A DNA stretch of 63,139 nt from Deltaproteobacteria bacterium (GCA_016874775.1 VGTJ01000007.1:1-63139); one strand, 5' to 3'. Counted from the stretch's first letter, positions 43,934 to 52,820 are shown. The notes: a model not told the origin generated them from the letters alone. Numbers and translations are program-made.

Positions 43934-45141
43934 AACCGCACGCGCGGGATGTCGTGATCACTGGTCTCGGTGTCATTAGTCCCTATGGACGTGGATGTGA
44001 CACCTTGTGGGCTGGTCTTGCGGCTGGGGCCTGCGTGCTCGGCCCCCTCAGACTCTTTCCGACAGAAGGGTTTCCTTCGAATATTGGTGGCCAAGTTCCC
44101 GAGGCGACCGTGCGGTCGTTAGGTGCTGCTCAGCGCTCACGAGCGAACCGTTTTTTGTTGGCGGCAGGAGAGGAGGCGGTAGGGCAGGCGGGTTTACCTG
44201 ACTCTGCTTTGACCACGGCAGCAGTCAGTATTGGTGGGACTGGTGGTGGGATGCTGGAGGTCGAAACCTGGTATCAGCATTATTATCAGAAGCAGAATGA
44301 TCGCCGTGTCCGCGGTGCCTTGCGTACGATGGTGCCAGCAGCACAAACCGAAGCGTTGGCACGACAGTTTCACATCGAAGGGCCACGCGAAAGTCCGATT
44401 CTTGCGTGCAGCTCAAGTGCGGCAGCGCTGGTGACTGTCGCCGATTTGATTACCACTGGTATGGTCGATGTCGGGCTTGCTGGTGGTGTCGACAGTCTGA
44501 CCCGTATCTGTTTCATGGGATTCAATACCCTCAAGCTGGTCGACAAGAGTCCTTGCCGTCCATTTGCTCGGGATCGGCGAGGGATGTCGGTCAGTGAAGG
44601 CGCGGCGGTGTTGGTCCTTGAGTCGTATGAACATGCGCTTGCGCGCGGTGCGCAGATTCGTGCTTTTCTGTCTGGTGGTGCGATTTCTTCGGATGCTTTC
44701 CATCCCATTGCTCCACCACCCGATGCCGAAGGGGCGGTGCGGGCCATGCGTGAAGCCTTGCAACGGGCGCACTTAACTCCGAGTGACATTGGCTATGTCA
44801 ACGCGCATGGAACGGGGACTGTGCAGAACGACAAGGCTGAATCTGCGGCACTTGAGCACGTGTTTGGTGCGGGGAAGGTTGTGATCAGCGGTACCAAGTC
44901 GCTGATTGGCCACACGATGGGAGCTGCAGGGGCTGTGGAAGCAGCGACGACCATCCTGGCACTTGAGGCCGGACTGTTGCCTCCGACGGCGAACCTCAGT
45001 GAACCTGACCCTGAGATCCCCTTTGATTGTATTCCGTATACCGCTCGCCCTGCTGTTGTTGATCACGCCATGTCGAATTCCTTTGGCTTTGGCGGCCAGA
45101 ATGTCAGTGTGATCTTCAGTCATCCACGGACACTTGAGTAA
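43930..45141 (+). CDS. Beta-ketoacyl-ACP synthase, active (KS-3)
   Basis: 403 residues. Triad C160 (LACSSSAAAL), H293 (NAHGTGT), H328 (LIGHTMGA). GTG 43930 overlaps the ACP-3 stop. It is followed by a Cys-less ketosynthase homologue, so the arm has two KS/partner sets: KS-2 with the Gly variant, KS-3 with the Gln variant. Confidence 0.92.
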   Translation: MKPHARDVVITGLGVISPYGRGCDTLWAGLAAGACVLGPLRLFPTEGFPSNIGGQVPEATVRSLGAAQRSRANRFLLAAGEEAVGQAGLPDSALTTAAVSIGGTGGGMLEVETWYQHYYQKQNDRRVRGALRTMVPAAQTEALARQFHIEGPRESPILACSSSAAALVTVADLITTGMVDVGLAGGVDSLTRICFMGFNTLKLVDKSPCRPFARDRRGMSVSEGAAVLVLESYEHALARGAQIRAFLSGGAISSDAFHPIAPPPDAEGAVRAMREALQRAHLTPSDIGYVNAHGTGTVQNDKAESAALEHVFGAGKVVISGTKSLIGHTMGAAGAVEAATTILALEAGLLPPTANLSEPDPEIPFDCIPYTARPAVVDHAMSNSFGFGGQNVSVIFSHPRTLE

Positions 45142-45145
45142 CACT

Positions 45146-46372
45146 ATGGCAGTGCGCTCTCCTCGTCGTGTTGTAATCACTGGCATTGGCTGTGTGAGTC
45201 CGTTCGGCGTTGGTGGAGCTGAGATCGTGACCACCATGTTGCGGACCCAGCAGACTGCGATTGCCCCGGTTCGTAACTTTACAACTGAGGCATTGCAGCG
45301 TCATCTCGGCGCTGAAGTTCCTGCTGCTGACCTCGTGCATGATGAAGAGGGGCGTCGTTGGAGTCGTGTCACACAGATGGCGGTTGTGGCCTGCCGTCAG
45401 GCTGTGGCTGAAGCGCAATTGGCGCCTGGAGAAACATTACATCCCTTCGGGCTCGTTATTGGCACCGAGTTCGGCGACTTGCGCTCAACGGAAGCATTCG
45501 ACGCGAGTTTTCTTGAACGGGGACCGCGAGGACTGCGCGCTTTCTTATTTCCGAACACGGTCATGAACTCTATGGCTGGGATCGTGAGCCTTGCGTTGAG
45601 TATCAAAGGGCCCATACTCACACTCAACCAACCGGGTGTTGCTGGCGAACTGGCTGTCGTCCGCGCACTAACGTTGCTGGCGGCGAATCGCACACAAGCA
45701 GTGATCGTGTGTGGTGTCGATGAACTCTTTTCCGCGCTCTATGAAGTGCTTGGGCGCTTGCAGGTGCCTTCTCCATGCGACAATGGGGAAGAAGCTTGTC
45801 GCCCTTTTGATCAACGACACAATGGCCCAGTGCTGGGAGAAGGGGCCACGGCATTAGTTCTTGAGACGCTTGAGCATGCGCAGGCGCGTGGCGCCACGAT
45901 TCTCGCCGAAGTCCAGCAGACGTGCTGGGGTGCCGTTCCTGCACGTTCGTATCGCTATCCGTCGCCTGCTCGATTGCACTATCGCTTGCTCGACGAGCTG
46001 TTGGCCTCGGCAACGCTCCGCTCCGCAGATATCACGGCTGCGTATCTTTCTGGCTCTGGCACTCCGCAACACGACACGGCTGAACTGTCGTTGATTGCAA
46101 AAGCGTTTGGCGTGGAGTGTCCACTCCTGACTTCAGTGACTCATCTCGCCGGTGAATATGGCAGTCTTGGGGCACTCCGGGTTGCGGCTGCCAGTATCAC
46201 CGCGAGAGAGGGACTTCTGCCAACCCTTTCGTATCTTGATCGGCCTATCCGAACTGACGTCCGTTTTACACGGCAGTCTGAAACGTCATCTCCTGGCGTT
46301 GTTCTTGTTCATGGACTTGCCCGTGGCGGAGTCCAAACGGCGCTCCTGATCGGACCGCCATCCACTCACTAA
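45146..46372 (+). CDS. Ketosynthase-like protein with Gln at the active site (second CLF-like)
   Basis: 408 residues, full-length thiolase fold. The position of Cys is Q162 (TLNQPGVAGE), the first His is replaced by S302 (LSGSGTPQHD), and only the second His region (H333) survives. A Gln here is the hallmark of chain length factors in type II polyketide systems and of KSQ decarboxylases. It may set chain length with KS-3 or decarboxylate malonyl-ACP for starters. ATG 45146 lies 4 bases after the KS-3 stop. Confidence 0.87.
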   Translation: MAVRSPRRVVITGIGCVSPFGVGGAEIVTTMLRTQQTAIAPVRNFTTEALQRHLGAEVPAADLVHDEEGRRWSRVTQMAVVACRQAVAEAQLAPGETLHPFGLVIGTEFGDLRSTEAFDASFLERGPRGLRAFLFPNTVMNSMAGIVSLALSIKGPILTLNQPGVAGELAVVRALTLLAANRTQAVIVCGVDELFSALYEVLGRLQVPSPCDNGEEACRPFDQRHNGPVLGEGATALVLETLEHAQARGATILAEVQQTCWGAVPARSYRYPSPARLHYRLLDELLASATLRSADITAAYLSGSGTPQHDTAELSLIAKAFGVECPLLTSVTHLAGEYGSLGALRVAAASITAREGLLPTLSYLDRPIRTDVRFTRQSETSSPGVVLVHGLARGGVQTALLIGPPSTH

Positions 46373-46399
46373 ACCCAAAGAAGAGACGAGTAAATCGTG

Positions 46400-47695
46400 A
46401 TGACTACCCCAGACCTCAAAGATGAGAGCGTATATGATGTTATTATTGTCGGCGGTGGCCCGGCTGGCTCAACCGCTGCTACGCTGCTGACGAAACAAGG
46501 ATTTCGCGTTGCCTTATTTGAACAAGAAGCGTTTCCTCGTTTCCATGTTGGCGAGTCGCTACTGCCAGCCAACCTTCCGATCTTCGATCGTCTCGGTTGT
46601 CATGAAGCTCTTCAGCAACTTGGACTCATTATTAAACCTGGAGCAACCCTCTACGATGAATACGAAGGGCGGGGGCGCGTCACATTTTTATTCCAACAGC
46701 TGTCATTTCAACCAGCGAATTCGTATCAGGTGATTCGCTCGTCCTTTGACGATTTTTTGCTTCGCCATGCGGAGAATTCAGGGGCGCATGTGTACCGACA
46801 GCATACAGTCACCCGGACGCAACACGACCCAGATCGAGTGACTGCATGGGTCACTGTCCCACAAGGGGAGACCCGCGAAGTGCGGGCTGCGATGTTTGTT
46901 GATGCAAGCGGACGTGACGCGTTTCTGGGGACGACGTTCGGCAAACGCGAACCGCTGCCCCACTTAGGGAAGGTCGCGCTCTTTGCGCATTTTCGTGATG
47001 TGAAACGAGACCCAACCGTGCCAGAAGGGAATGCACGCATTTACCTCGTTCCGCAGGGGTGGTTGTGGTGGTTTTCGTTCGGGAATGGCAGCGAAAGTAT
47101 CGGCTGTGTGCTGCATTCTCAGGTTGTGAAGTCTCGCAAGGGGTCCATTGAGGATTTGTATAATGAAGTGTTGGCGTCATCACCTCGTGTCAGCGCAGGG
47201 ATTGCCAACGCTCAACGTATCACGGATGTCCATCCGGTCTCCAATTTCTCGTACCGTATCTCACCGTGTGTCGGGGATCGCTACCTCTCTGTCGGTGATG
47301 CGGCAGGGTTCATTGACCCTATTTTCTCTACTGGCGTTTTCCTTGCCATGCGTTCTGCCGAGCTTGCGACTGAGGCGATTGTCCATGCCTTCCGCGCACG
47401 CGACTTTCGTGCTCGACGGTTCCAGCGCTATGCCAAACAATTTCGCCGGGGCATGGGATCGTTTATTCCTTTTATCAGCCGATTTTACGATCCTGACTTC
47501 TTAGATATTCTGTTCTCGCAAGATCCTCCCCTGCACCTTGATCGACCTGTCGTGTGGGTGCTGAGTGGTGCTGGCTTTGATCGTAAGCCGTTCAAACTTC
47601 GTCTTGGTCTCGCGCTGTTTTTCTGTATCGTGCATATTCGTAAAGCTATTCGCTGGGCGACAGGTCTCTCGGTCGCATCACGGCGGTCGTGGTAA
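46400..47695 (+). CDS. FAD-dependent halogenase-family oxidoreductase
   Basis: 431 residues. FAD motif GGGPAGS at about 18-24, PRFHVGESLLP at about 46-56 (typical of tryptophan-halogenase-like proteins), K79 in IIKPGATLY at the position of the key Lys of flavin halogenases, and VGDAAGFIDPIFSTGV. The halogenase WxWxIP motif is altered to WLWWFSF (221-227). It could halogenate the aryl head, as the xanthomonadins of Xanthomonas are brominated, or hydroxylate/desaturate. It follows the second CLF-like gene by 27 bases, so it belongs to the plus-strand pigment arm. Confidence 0.86.
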   Translation: MTTPDLKDESVYDVIIVGGGPAGSTAATLLTKQGFRVALFEQEAFPRFHVGESLLPANLPIFDRLGCHEALQQLGLIIKPGATLYDEYEGRGRVTFLFQQLSFQPANSYQVIRSSFDDFLLRHAENSGAHVYRQHTVTRTQHDPDRVTAWVTVPQGETREVRAAMFVDASGRDAFLGTTFGKREPLPHLGKVALFAHFRDVKRDPTVPEGNARIYLVPQGWLWWFSFGNGSESIGCVLHSQVVKSRKGSIEDLYNEVLASSPRVSAGIANAQRITDVHPVSNFSYRISPCVGDRYLSVGDAAGFIDPIFSTGVFLAMRSAELATEAIVHAFRARDFRARRFQRYAKQFRRGMGSFIPFISRFYDPDFLDILFSQDPPLHLDRPVVWVLSGAGFDRKPFKLRLGLALFFCIVHIRKAIRWATGLSVASRRSW

Positions 47696-47752
47696 AGGCA
47701 TTTGCCCTTTACGCCAAGAGCGAATAAGGAAGAACAGAGAGAGGAGCCTCCT

Positions 47753-48481
47753 ATGGTTGTACAGCTTCTTTTGGTCGTAGGGATCAGTCTTCTGAGTGTT
47801 GGGTTGTCGGTGTCGCCGGCGATTGCGCAAGCTGCCGTTGACAACGCGCCAGAGCCGCCACCAGAGCCCACACCAGACCCGCTGGTGAGCTTTAATCAGC
47901 CGATGTTCGAGTTCAATCTCAAAATGGATGAATATGTCCTGTTGCCGATCGCTAGAAAGTATGACGCGGTCATGCCGAATGTTGCCCAACCAGGCGTCCA
48001 ACGGTTCCTGCGCAACTTAGGAGTGGTCGGACGTTTTGCCAACAATCTTTTTCAGGGGAAAGTGCCGCAGGCCGGACAAGAGGTGGGGCGCTTTCTGGTC
48101 AATACGACTCTCGGCGGTGCCGGATTTGTCGAGGTTGCGGAGCCGCTGTTGGGATGGAAGGAGAGTCCAGAAGACTTTGGCCAGACGTTGGCTGTGTATG
48201 GCGTATCTTCCGGTCCCTATCTGGTGCTGCCGTTTTATGGTCCCTCGACTGTTCGTGATGTTGTCGGAGTCGCGGCTGATGGGGCAATGAACCCGATGAC
48301 GTATTTCCTCTCGACGCTGCAATTGCTTGCTGTACGTGGCGGAACCACCACTGTTGGGGCGATCAACTCCCGTTCGTTGAACAAGCAACTCTTTGAGAAT
48401 ATCGATCAATACGCGGTTGACCAATATGGTGCTGTACAGGATGGCTACTTGCAAATCCGCGCGAAGCAGATTGCGGAATGA
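47753..48481 (+). CDS. mlaA: MlaA (VacJ)-family outer-membrane lipid transport protein
   Basis: 242 residues. MlaA body: DPLVSFNQPMFEFNLKMDEY, VGRFANNLFQGK, RFLVNTTLGGAGF, EDFGQTLAVYGVSSGPYLVLPF, STVRDVVG. It removes mislocalised phospholipids from the outer leaflet with OmpC/MlaFEDBC in well-studied bacteria. Odd: the signal peptide ends SPAIAQA, not with a lipobox Cys, so it is probably released by signal peptidase I. ATG 47753 follows a GAGGAG site. No other mla gene is present; it lies 57 bases after the halogenase-like gene, in the pigment operon direction. Confidence 0.9.
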   Translation: MVVQLLLVVGISLLSVGLSVSPAIAQAAVDNAPEPPPEPTPDPLVSFNQPMFEFNLKMDEYVLLPIARKYDAVMPNVAQPGVQRFLRNLGVVGRFANNLFQGKVPQAGQEVGRFLVNTTLGGAGFVEVAEPLLGWKESPEDFGQTLAVYGVSSGPYLVLPFYGPSTVRDVVGVAADGAMNPMTYFLSTLQLLAVRGGTTTVGAINSRSLNKQLFENIDQYAVDQYGAVQDGYLQIRAKQIAE

Positions 48482-48630
48482 CAGTCAGCACGAGAGCCAG
48501 CGTATGATTGAAGGATTATTTTCCTTTCCACTGATACGATAATCTCTTTCTAGCTCCTTTTTGGCTATTTTTCTTTCTGTCGCTACACTCACAGTGCGCG
48601 GGAAGAAACCTCACCCAGAAAGGAGCCTGC
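48482..48630. other. Intergenic spacer, probable promoter region
   Basis: About 150 T-rich bases between mlaA and the secreted protein gene. It ends with AGAAAGGAGCC as the ribosome binding site of the next gene. No clear terminator hairpin is visible. Confidence 0.4.
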
Positions 48631-49986
48631 ATGAAAAAACTGCGATTACGGCTCTTCCTCTTTTTGCTCTTATGCGGTGGCGGAATCCCTTCCTTCATTT
48701 TCTGTGACAGTCTCCTCTGGGCAGCGGACGCAATTGCGACATTGCCTGAGGTCGTGGTGCCCAAGAACAGCCGCGTTCCAGTACGTTGTGAAGGGACGGC
48801 GCTTTCTGTCAAACGTCCGACGTTACCCAATGGCAAGCCTGATCCCTTACGGGCGACACTCGAATGTATCGACACACGGCCAACGGCTGGTCGGATCGAA
48901 CTCTATGCTGGTGCTCCAGCGTGCCCTGATCACAATGCCGCTACGTGGCACGGTTTATGGGATTACCGGCGTGGGTGTCACTATAATCATACACATAATG
49001 CTGATCCTGCTGCGGTTGCCAATATCTTCGGGCCTGCTGGTCAGCTGGGGGGACAGGCGATCTCGTATCCGTGGGAAACTGGTGGTGGGTCCGAGAATCA
49101 TCATAAACACCAAGGTTACAAGTATGCCTGGAATAGCCAGCTCCGGTGTGAGCATGACTATGGATACGTACAACCGCCACCGCATTGTGTCCGGGCCTTC
49201 CGTATGCAGTATCACTTATTGGGTGGGGTGCAAGATGCGATTATCCCCATGCATTCGTTTTTTGCCGAAGTCCAAGTCTGCACCAAGACAGGCCGCTGTG
49301 GGATCGTGCGCACCGGTGGACATAGTAACTTTGGAATTGTGCGCGCACCGTATGGTACTGGTCAACGCTTGCCGCTGCCCAGTGACCCGCCTGGAAGTGA
49401 GAATCAACAAGTGGATGATGAGCCCTATCGTGCTTTCAATCTCGCCGAGGACAATGCCTTTTTTGCCAGTACGAATGCTTGTCTTGGCTGTCGTGGGAGT
49501 ATTCGTGGTGGCGATAATATCGGGTATTGGTCAACCGATGATCCACTCGCTCCCAAGTATGGGTCTAACCGTCTGTTAGGGTACAAGATTTGGACCTACG
49601 ATGAGTGGGGAGGGCTGGATCGCCAAAACCCAGGCCAACAAACCTTCATTTGTCAGGACCGTACCTGTCGCTTCAATAGCAGCGAACACTTGGTGTACGA
49701 CCTGCTCGTGAATATCCCACGAGCACTTGACACTGATGGTGATGGCTTTGTGTCCTATACAGGCTGGACCGATCTCACTGGTAAGATTGTTTCGACATGT
49801 ACGACAGCAGGACCGAATTGCGTGCCACTAGTTTTAGAGAATGTCCCGGTTGGTGTTGCCGCATGGACTACCAGTAGTAATGTCGGCTACGAAACTGTGA
49901 CGAACCCTGGGAACATTCTCGGGCCGGTTGAGTTCGATCTCACGCCGCCAGCGAACGGGGTCAGTTGGATTGAATATCCGAATTGA
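48631..49986 (+). CDS. Large secreted His/Cys-rich protein of unknown function
   Basis: 451 residues. A basic/hydrophobic signal peptide (RLFLFLLLCGGGIPSF) is followed by a mature part with many Cys (likely disulfides) and clusters of His: CHYNHTHNADP at about 115-125 and ENHHKHQGYKY at about 152-162, suitable for metal binding. A Ca-loop-like DTDGDGFVSYTGW lies at about 369-381. The C terminus has a beta-rich look. I recognise no family. It has its own good ribosome binding site and is convergent with the MFS gene. It could be an extracellular metal enzyme or binding protein; this is inference from composition only. Confidence 0.75.
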   Translation: MKKLRLRLFLFLLLCGGGIPSFIFCDSLLWAADAIATLPEVVVPKNSRVPVRCEGTALSVKRPTLPNGKPDPLRATLECIDTRPTAGRIELYAGAPACPDHNAATWHGLWDYRRGCHYNHTHNADPAAVANIFGPAGQLGGQAISYPWETGGGSENHHKHQGYKYAWNSQLRCEHDYGYVQPPPHCVRAFRMQYHLLGGVQDAIIPMHSFFAEVQVCTKTGRCGIVRTGGHSNFGIVRAPYGTGQRLPLPSDPPGSENQQVDDEPYRAFNLAEDNAFFASTNACLGCRGSIRGGDNIGYWSTDDPLAPKYGSNRLLGYKIWTYDEWGGLDRQNPGQQTFICQDRTCRFNSSEHLVYDLLVNIPRALDTDGDGFVSYTGWTDLTGKIVSTCTTAGPNCVPLVLENVPVGVAAWTTSSNVGYETVTNPGNILGPVEFDLTPPANGVSWIEYPN

Positions 49987-50049
49987 CGTAGGGACACGAG
50001 TTGGACTCGCTTTCGCTTGGTGTCATGCGTCGGCGTGTGTTGCCTGAGG

Positions 50050-51264
50050 TCAAGCCACCTCTTTTTCGGTGACCCATCGTAACGAGAATAACCCGACCAT
50101 GCCGATGACTGTCAAGACAAGCCAAGAGGTACGATAACTTCCTGTTATGTCAGCGAGCAAGCCGAACAAGGGAGGTGCCAGCAGTGTTGCTGGCATAGAG
50201 AGACCTTGCACGAGTGAGATCGCAGTGCCAGCGGACTCTGCCCCCACGATTTCAATGACTAAGGTCCCGAGAATCCCGGTCCAGGCGAAAGCTGAGATTC
50301 CGAAAAGAACGGCAAGAACCCCGACCAGCCAGAGCGGTGTCTGCGCGGGAACGAGCGCTGCCCCGAGCGTGCTGCAAACTGTGAGGGCAATGATGATGAC
50401 CAAGACAGGACGTCGTTTCCCCTGAAACTGCCGATCGCTCACTAACCCCCACCCAATGCGGGCAATCATTGCGGCGATATTGACCACGACAAACAGGACG
50501 CCGGCAGTGACGACCGAGACCGCAAATGTTTCATGCAGAAAGAGGACAAAATAGGTTGTCGCGGCCATCTGCGCGAAGACCTGGCAGTTGAAGATCAGCG
50601 CTAAGAGTAAGAGCTGTCGGTCGCGCATCAAATCGCGAAACGAGCGCACTGGCGTGGCGCCCGCTGCCTGCTTCCGTGGTGGATCAAAGTAGGCAAAAAC
50701 AACCAAGAGCGCACCAATAAAAGATAGCAGGCCGCCTGCGAGATATGCGGAGCGCCAGCCGTAATATAACGCCAGCACTGGCGCAACGCCCGCGGCGAGC
50801 ATCCCACCGATAGGGACGCCAGTCTGGCGAATACCCATCGCGAGACCGCGCTGATGTTGCGGAAACCAACGCATGATCGCAGCGCTGCCAGCTGGATTTT
50901 GCATTCCATTCCCCAATCCGAGTGCTAAGCAGCCCAGCACCAGACTCCAGAGTCCACTACTCCACGAAACTGCCAGTGCTGCGAGCGCGCCCATAAGGCC
51001 CGAGAGGATCAATACCTGCCGTTCGCCGACACGATCCGCTGCTCGTCCCCCAAACAAGGCAGATGGTGCTGCGGTGAGAAACACAGCTGTCGAAACGAGA
51101 CCGACTTCCGCTCGGCTGATGTGTAAATCGTCTTGGAGAAAGGGCGCAAGCGGCCCAAACGCTGAGGCGAGGATATTCGCCGCCGCTTGTCCCAGGGTTG
51201 TCATGCCGAGTGCGTACCAGCGGTAACGCTCGGAGGCCAGTAAAGAAGTACGATAAGAAAACAC
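50050..51264 (-). CDS. Major facilitator superfamily transporter
   Basis: 404 residues, twelve hydrophobic segments. The loop 2-3 signature GGRAADRVGERQVLI is present, with an equivalent in the second half (GLVSDRQFQGKRRP). It resembles oxalate/formate or nitrate-like and sugar-acid MFS groups (GMGIRQTGVPIGGM is typical of a broad anion/aromatic-acid set). The substrate is unknown. The start is GTG 51264; a methionine at about residue 21 is an alternative. It may be co-transcribed downstream of the small lipoprotein-coding region further right. Confidence 0.87.
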   Translation of the reverse strand: MFSYRTSLLASERYRWYALGMTTLGQAAANILASAFGPLAPFLQDDLHISRAEVGLVSTAVFLTAAPSALFGGRAADRVGERQVLILSGLMGALAALAVSWSSGLWSLVLGCLALGLGNGMQNPAGSAAIMRWFPQHQRGLAMGIRQTGVPIGGMLAAGVAPVLALYYGWRSAYLAGGLLSFIGALLVVFAYFDPPRKQAAGATPVRSFRDLMRDRQLLLLALIFNCQVFAQMAATTYFVLFLHETFAVSVVTAGVLFVVVNIAAMIARIGWGLVSDRQFQGKRRPVLVIIIALTVCSTLGAALVPAQTPLWLVGVLAVLFGISAFAWTGILGTLVIEIVGAESAGTAISLVQGLSMPATLLAPPLFGLLADITGSYRTSWLVLTVIGMVGLFSLRWVTEKEVA

Positions 51265-51393
51265 CGAACGGGTGTAGCAAGGATCGCGGTGCGGATAAAC
51301 GGCAGGGGCGATTTGTCACGTGTTGAGGATTGTCAGGTGGAAGGCGGGGAAGAGTGGATGTTGCAAATCCGCGATTGACAACGTCTCGCTGGC

Positions 51394-51711
51394 TTATTCC
51401 TCCTCACCCCATTCTGGGAGTGGTTGTGGCTTTGACGGCGGTTGCTGCTCTGAAAGCAGTTCTGGCTCTGCGGGTTGTTGTTTGGTTGCGGCTTTTCGTT
51501 CGGTTGGTGCTTTGCGTACCGTCTGGGCTTTTTGCCGCGCCCGTTTGGGGCGATTGACCTCGCGACGTTGACGCTGTGAATCTTGTTGTAGACTGGTCTC
51601 TGGTGTTGGTGGGAGGGGGGCAGGTCGTGGGCGATGTCGAGAGCAACTCGTGAAAATGAGGAACACGATCGTACTCAGCGTTAACCAGTAGCGGCATTCC
51701 CTATAGGTCAT
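51394..51711 (-). CDS. Small Pro/Arg/Gln-rich lipoprotein
   Basis: 105 residues. Signal peptide with lipobox LIFTSCS, then a highly charged, Pro/Lys/Gln-rich low-complexity body (PRPAPLPPTPE, KRARQKAQTVRKAP, EQQPPSKPQPLPE) that must be disordered. It could span the periplasm or bind a polyanion. ATG 51711 follows GGAAGAAG. No family recognised. Confidence 0.65.
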   Translation of the reverse strand: MTYRECRYWLTLSTIVFLIFTSCSRHRPRPAPLPPTPETSLQQDSQRQRREVNRPKRARQKAQTVRKAPTERKAATKQQPAEPELLSEQQPPSKPQPLPEWGEEE

Positions 51712-52004
51712 ATGTCTTCTTCCTTGCCTGGCCCGAGCGGTTTGCGCTCCTGATCTCCTGGCCTCTTGATCTGCTATCGGTAAACGTTGAAACAATCAAC
51801 GTCGCATGATTATGGATCAAGAAACGTACCGAAAGAAACAGGGGATTGTAGGGAGAGGAGAGGTGCGAAGAGAAGAAGCTCTTCCGAATGCTCTTCGCTT
51901 CGCACAAACCTACGATCTCAGTGTCATGGTGTCGCGGCGACGACACTGGCCCACTCGAAAGGTTACTCCTCATCTCCTGGTACGCGCCGTGGGCGGGTCG
52001 TTGG
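51712..52004. other. Gene-poor spacer
   Basis: About 290 bases upstream of the small lipoprotein gene. Open frames on both strands here lack ribosome binding sites and recognisable content. I see no RNA gene or repeat. Confidence 0.4.
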
Positions 52005-52820
52005 CTATGGAGTTGGGCTTGGAGCAGGGGAAATGATGCCACACTTTTCGAGGAGGTTACGAGCCTGTGCCTCAGAGAGATCTGATACGTTGAGAATGCG
52101 GGAGGCGAGATGACTCAGTAACTGCCCTGCTGCTGCTGATATGCCGGCCGCATTTGTGGCGGCAGGTAGCTCTGAGCAGGCGTTTTGGTAGAACGTGAGA
52201 TTGATGCGATTCGAATTCGGAACCGATCTCAACGGACCGGTGACCGTGAGGATTGCTGCCTCTGGCCCGGTAGCTTCCTCACTGTTGTACCTGACGTCAA
52301 CCAATGCGGACGCGGCGACGGGTTCCGAAAACTTACCGGTGACCACAATTTCCATCCATTTATCTACGTTAAAGGTGGAGTCAAAGGTGTTGCGTATGCG
52401 GTTACCGACATTTCGCAGTAGATTACTGTCGTTTGCAACATTAAACACTGTTGAGACACAGGCCAAACCATTAGAGTAGATGCCACCACCAAGGAGGGCC
52501 TCGCGGAACCGTGCTTCGATTGCCTCTATCTTGTTCGTACACGGTGGTGGAGGAGTAATAATTGGGCCAGTGTAACAGTCAGTGCAAACACTACTAACGG
52601 GGGTATACGCGTCGCGCCAAACGAGATTGCAGGTTTCGGTTCCATTGAAGACGAGCCCGCCAGGGTTGTACGGATCATTGGGATTCTCTACTTCATTGTC
52701 CCAGACGACGTTAGCGCGACAACTGAGCCAATCGATTTCCCACGCCGCACGCGCAGACAAGGGTGCGAAGACCAGTATGGCACACGTAGTGATCAACGTT
52801 GCGCAAGAGCGAATGGTCAT
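52005..52820 (-). CDS. Secreted protein of unknown function, 271 residues
   Basis: Signal peptide (TLITTCAILVFAPLSARA) cut before WEIDWLSC. The mature part is Cys-containing (six to eight Cys, as in CTDCYTG and LACVST), with a central VTGKFSEPVAASALVDVRY and a C-terminal helical AAGQLLSHLASRIL. I recognise no family. It is encoded just downstream of another small secreted protein on the same strand, and both share the mention-worthy pattern of disulfide-rich, Asn-rich extracellular proteins. Confidence 0.68.
   Translation of the reverse strand: MTIRSCATLITTCAILVFAPLSARAAWEIDWLSCRANVVWDNEVENPNDPYNPGGLVFNGTETCNLVWRDAYTPVSSVCTDCYTGPIITPPPPCTNKIEAIEARFREALLGGGIYSNGLACVSTVFNVANDSNLLRNVGNRIRNTFDSTFNVDKWMEIVVTGKFSEPVAASALVDVRYNSEEATGPEAAILTVTGPLRSVPNSNRINLTFYQNACSELPAATNAAGISAAAGQLLSHLASRILNVSDLSEAQARNLLEKCGIISPAPSPTP

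Noticed and set aside
48677-49579. A 300-codon open frame in another plus frame
   Set aside because: It overlaps the secreted protein gene, which has a good signal peptide and ribosome binding site; the alternative reads as random sequence.
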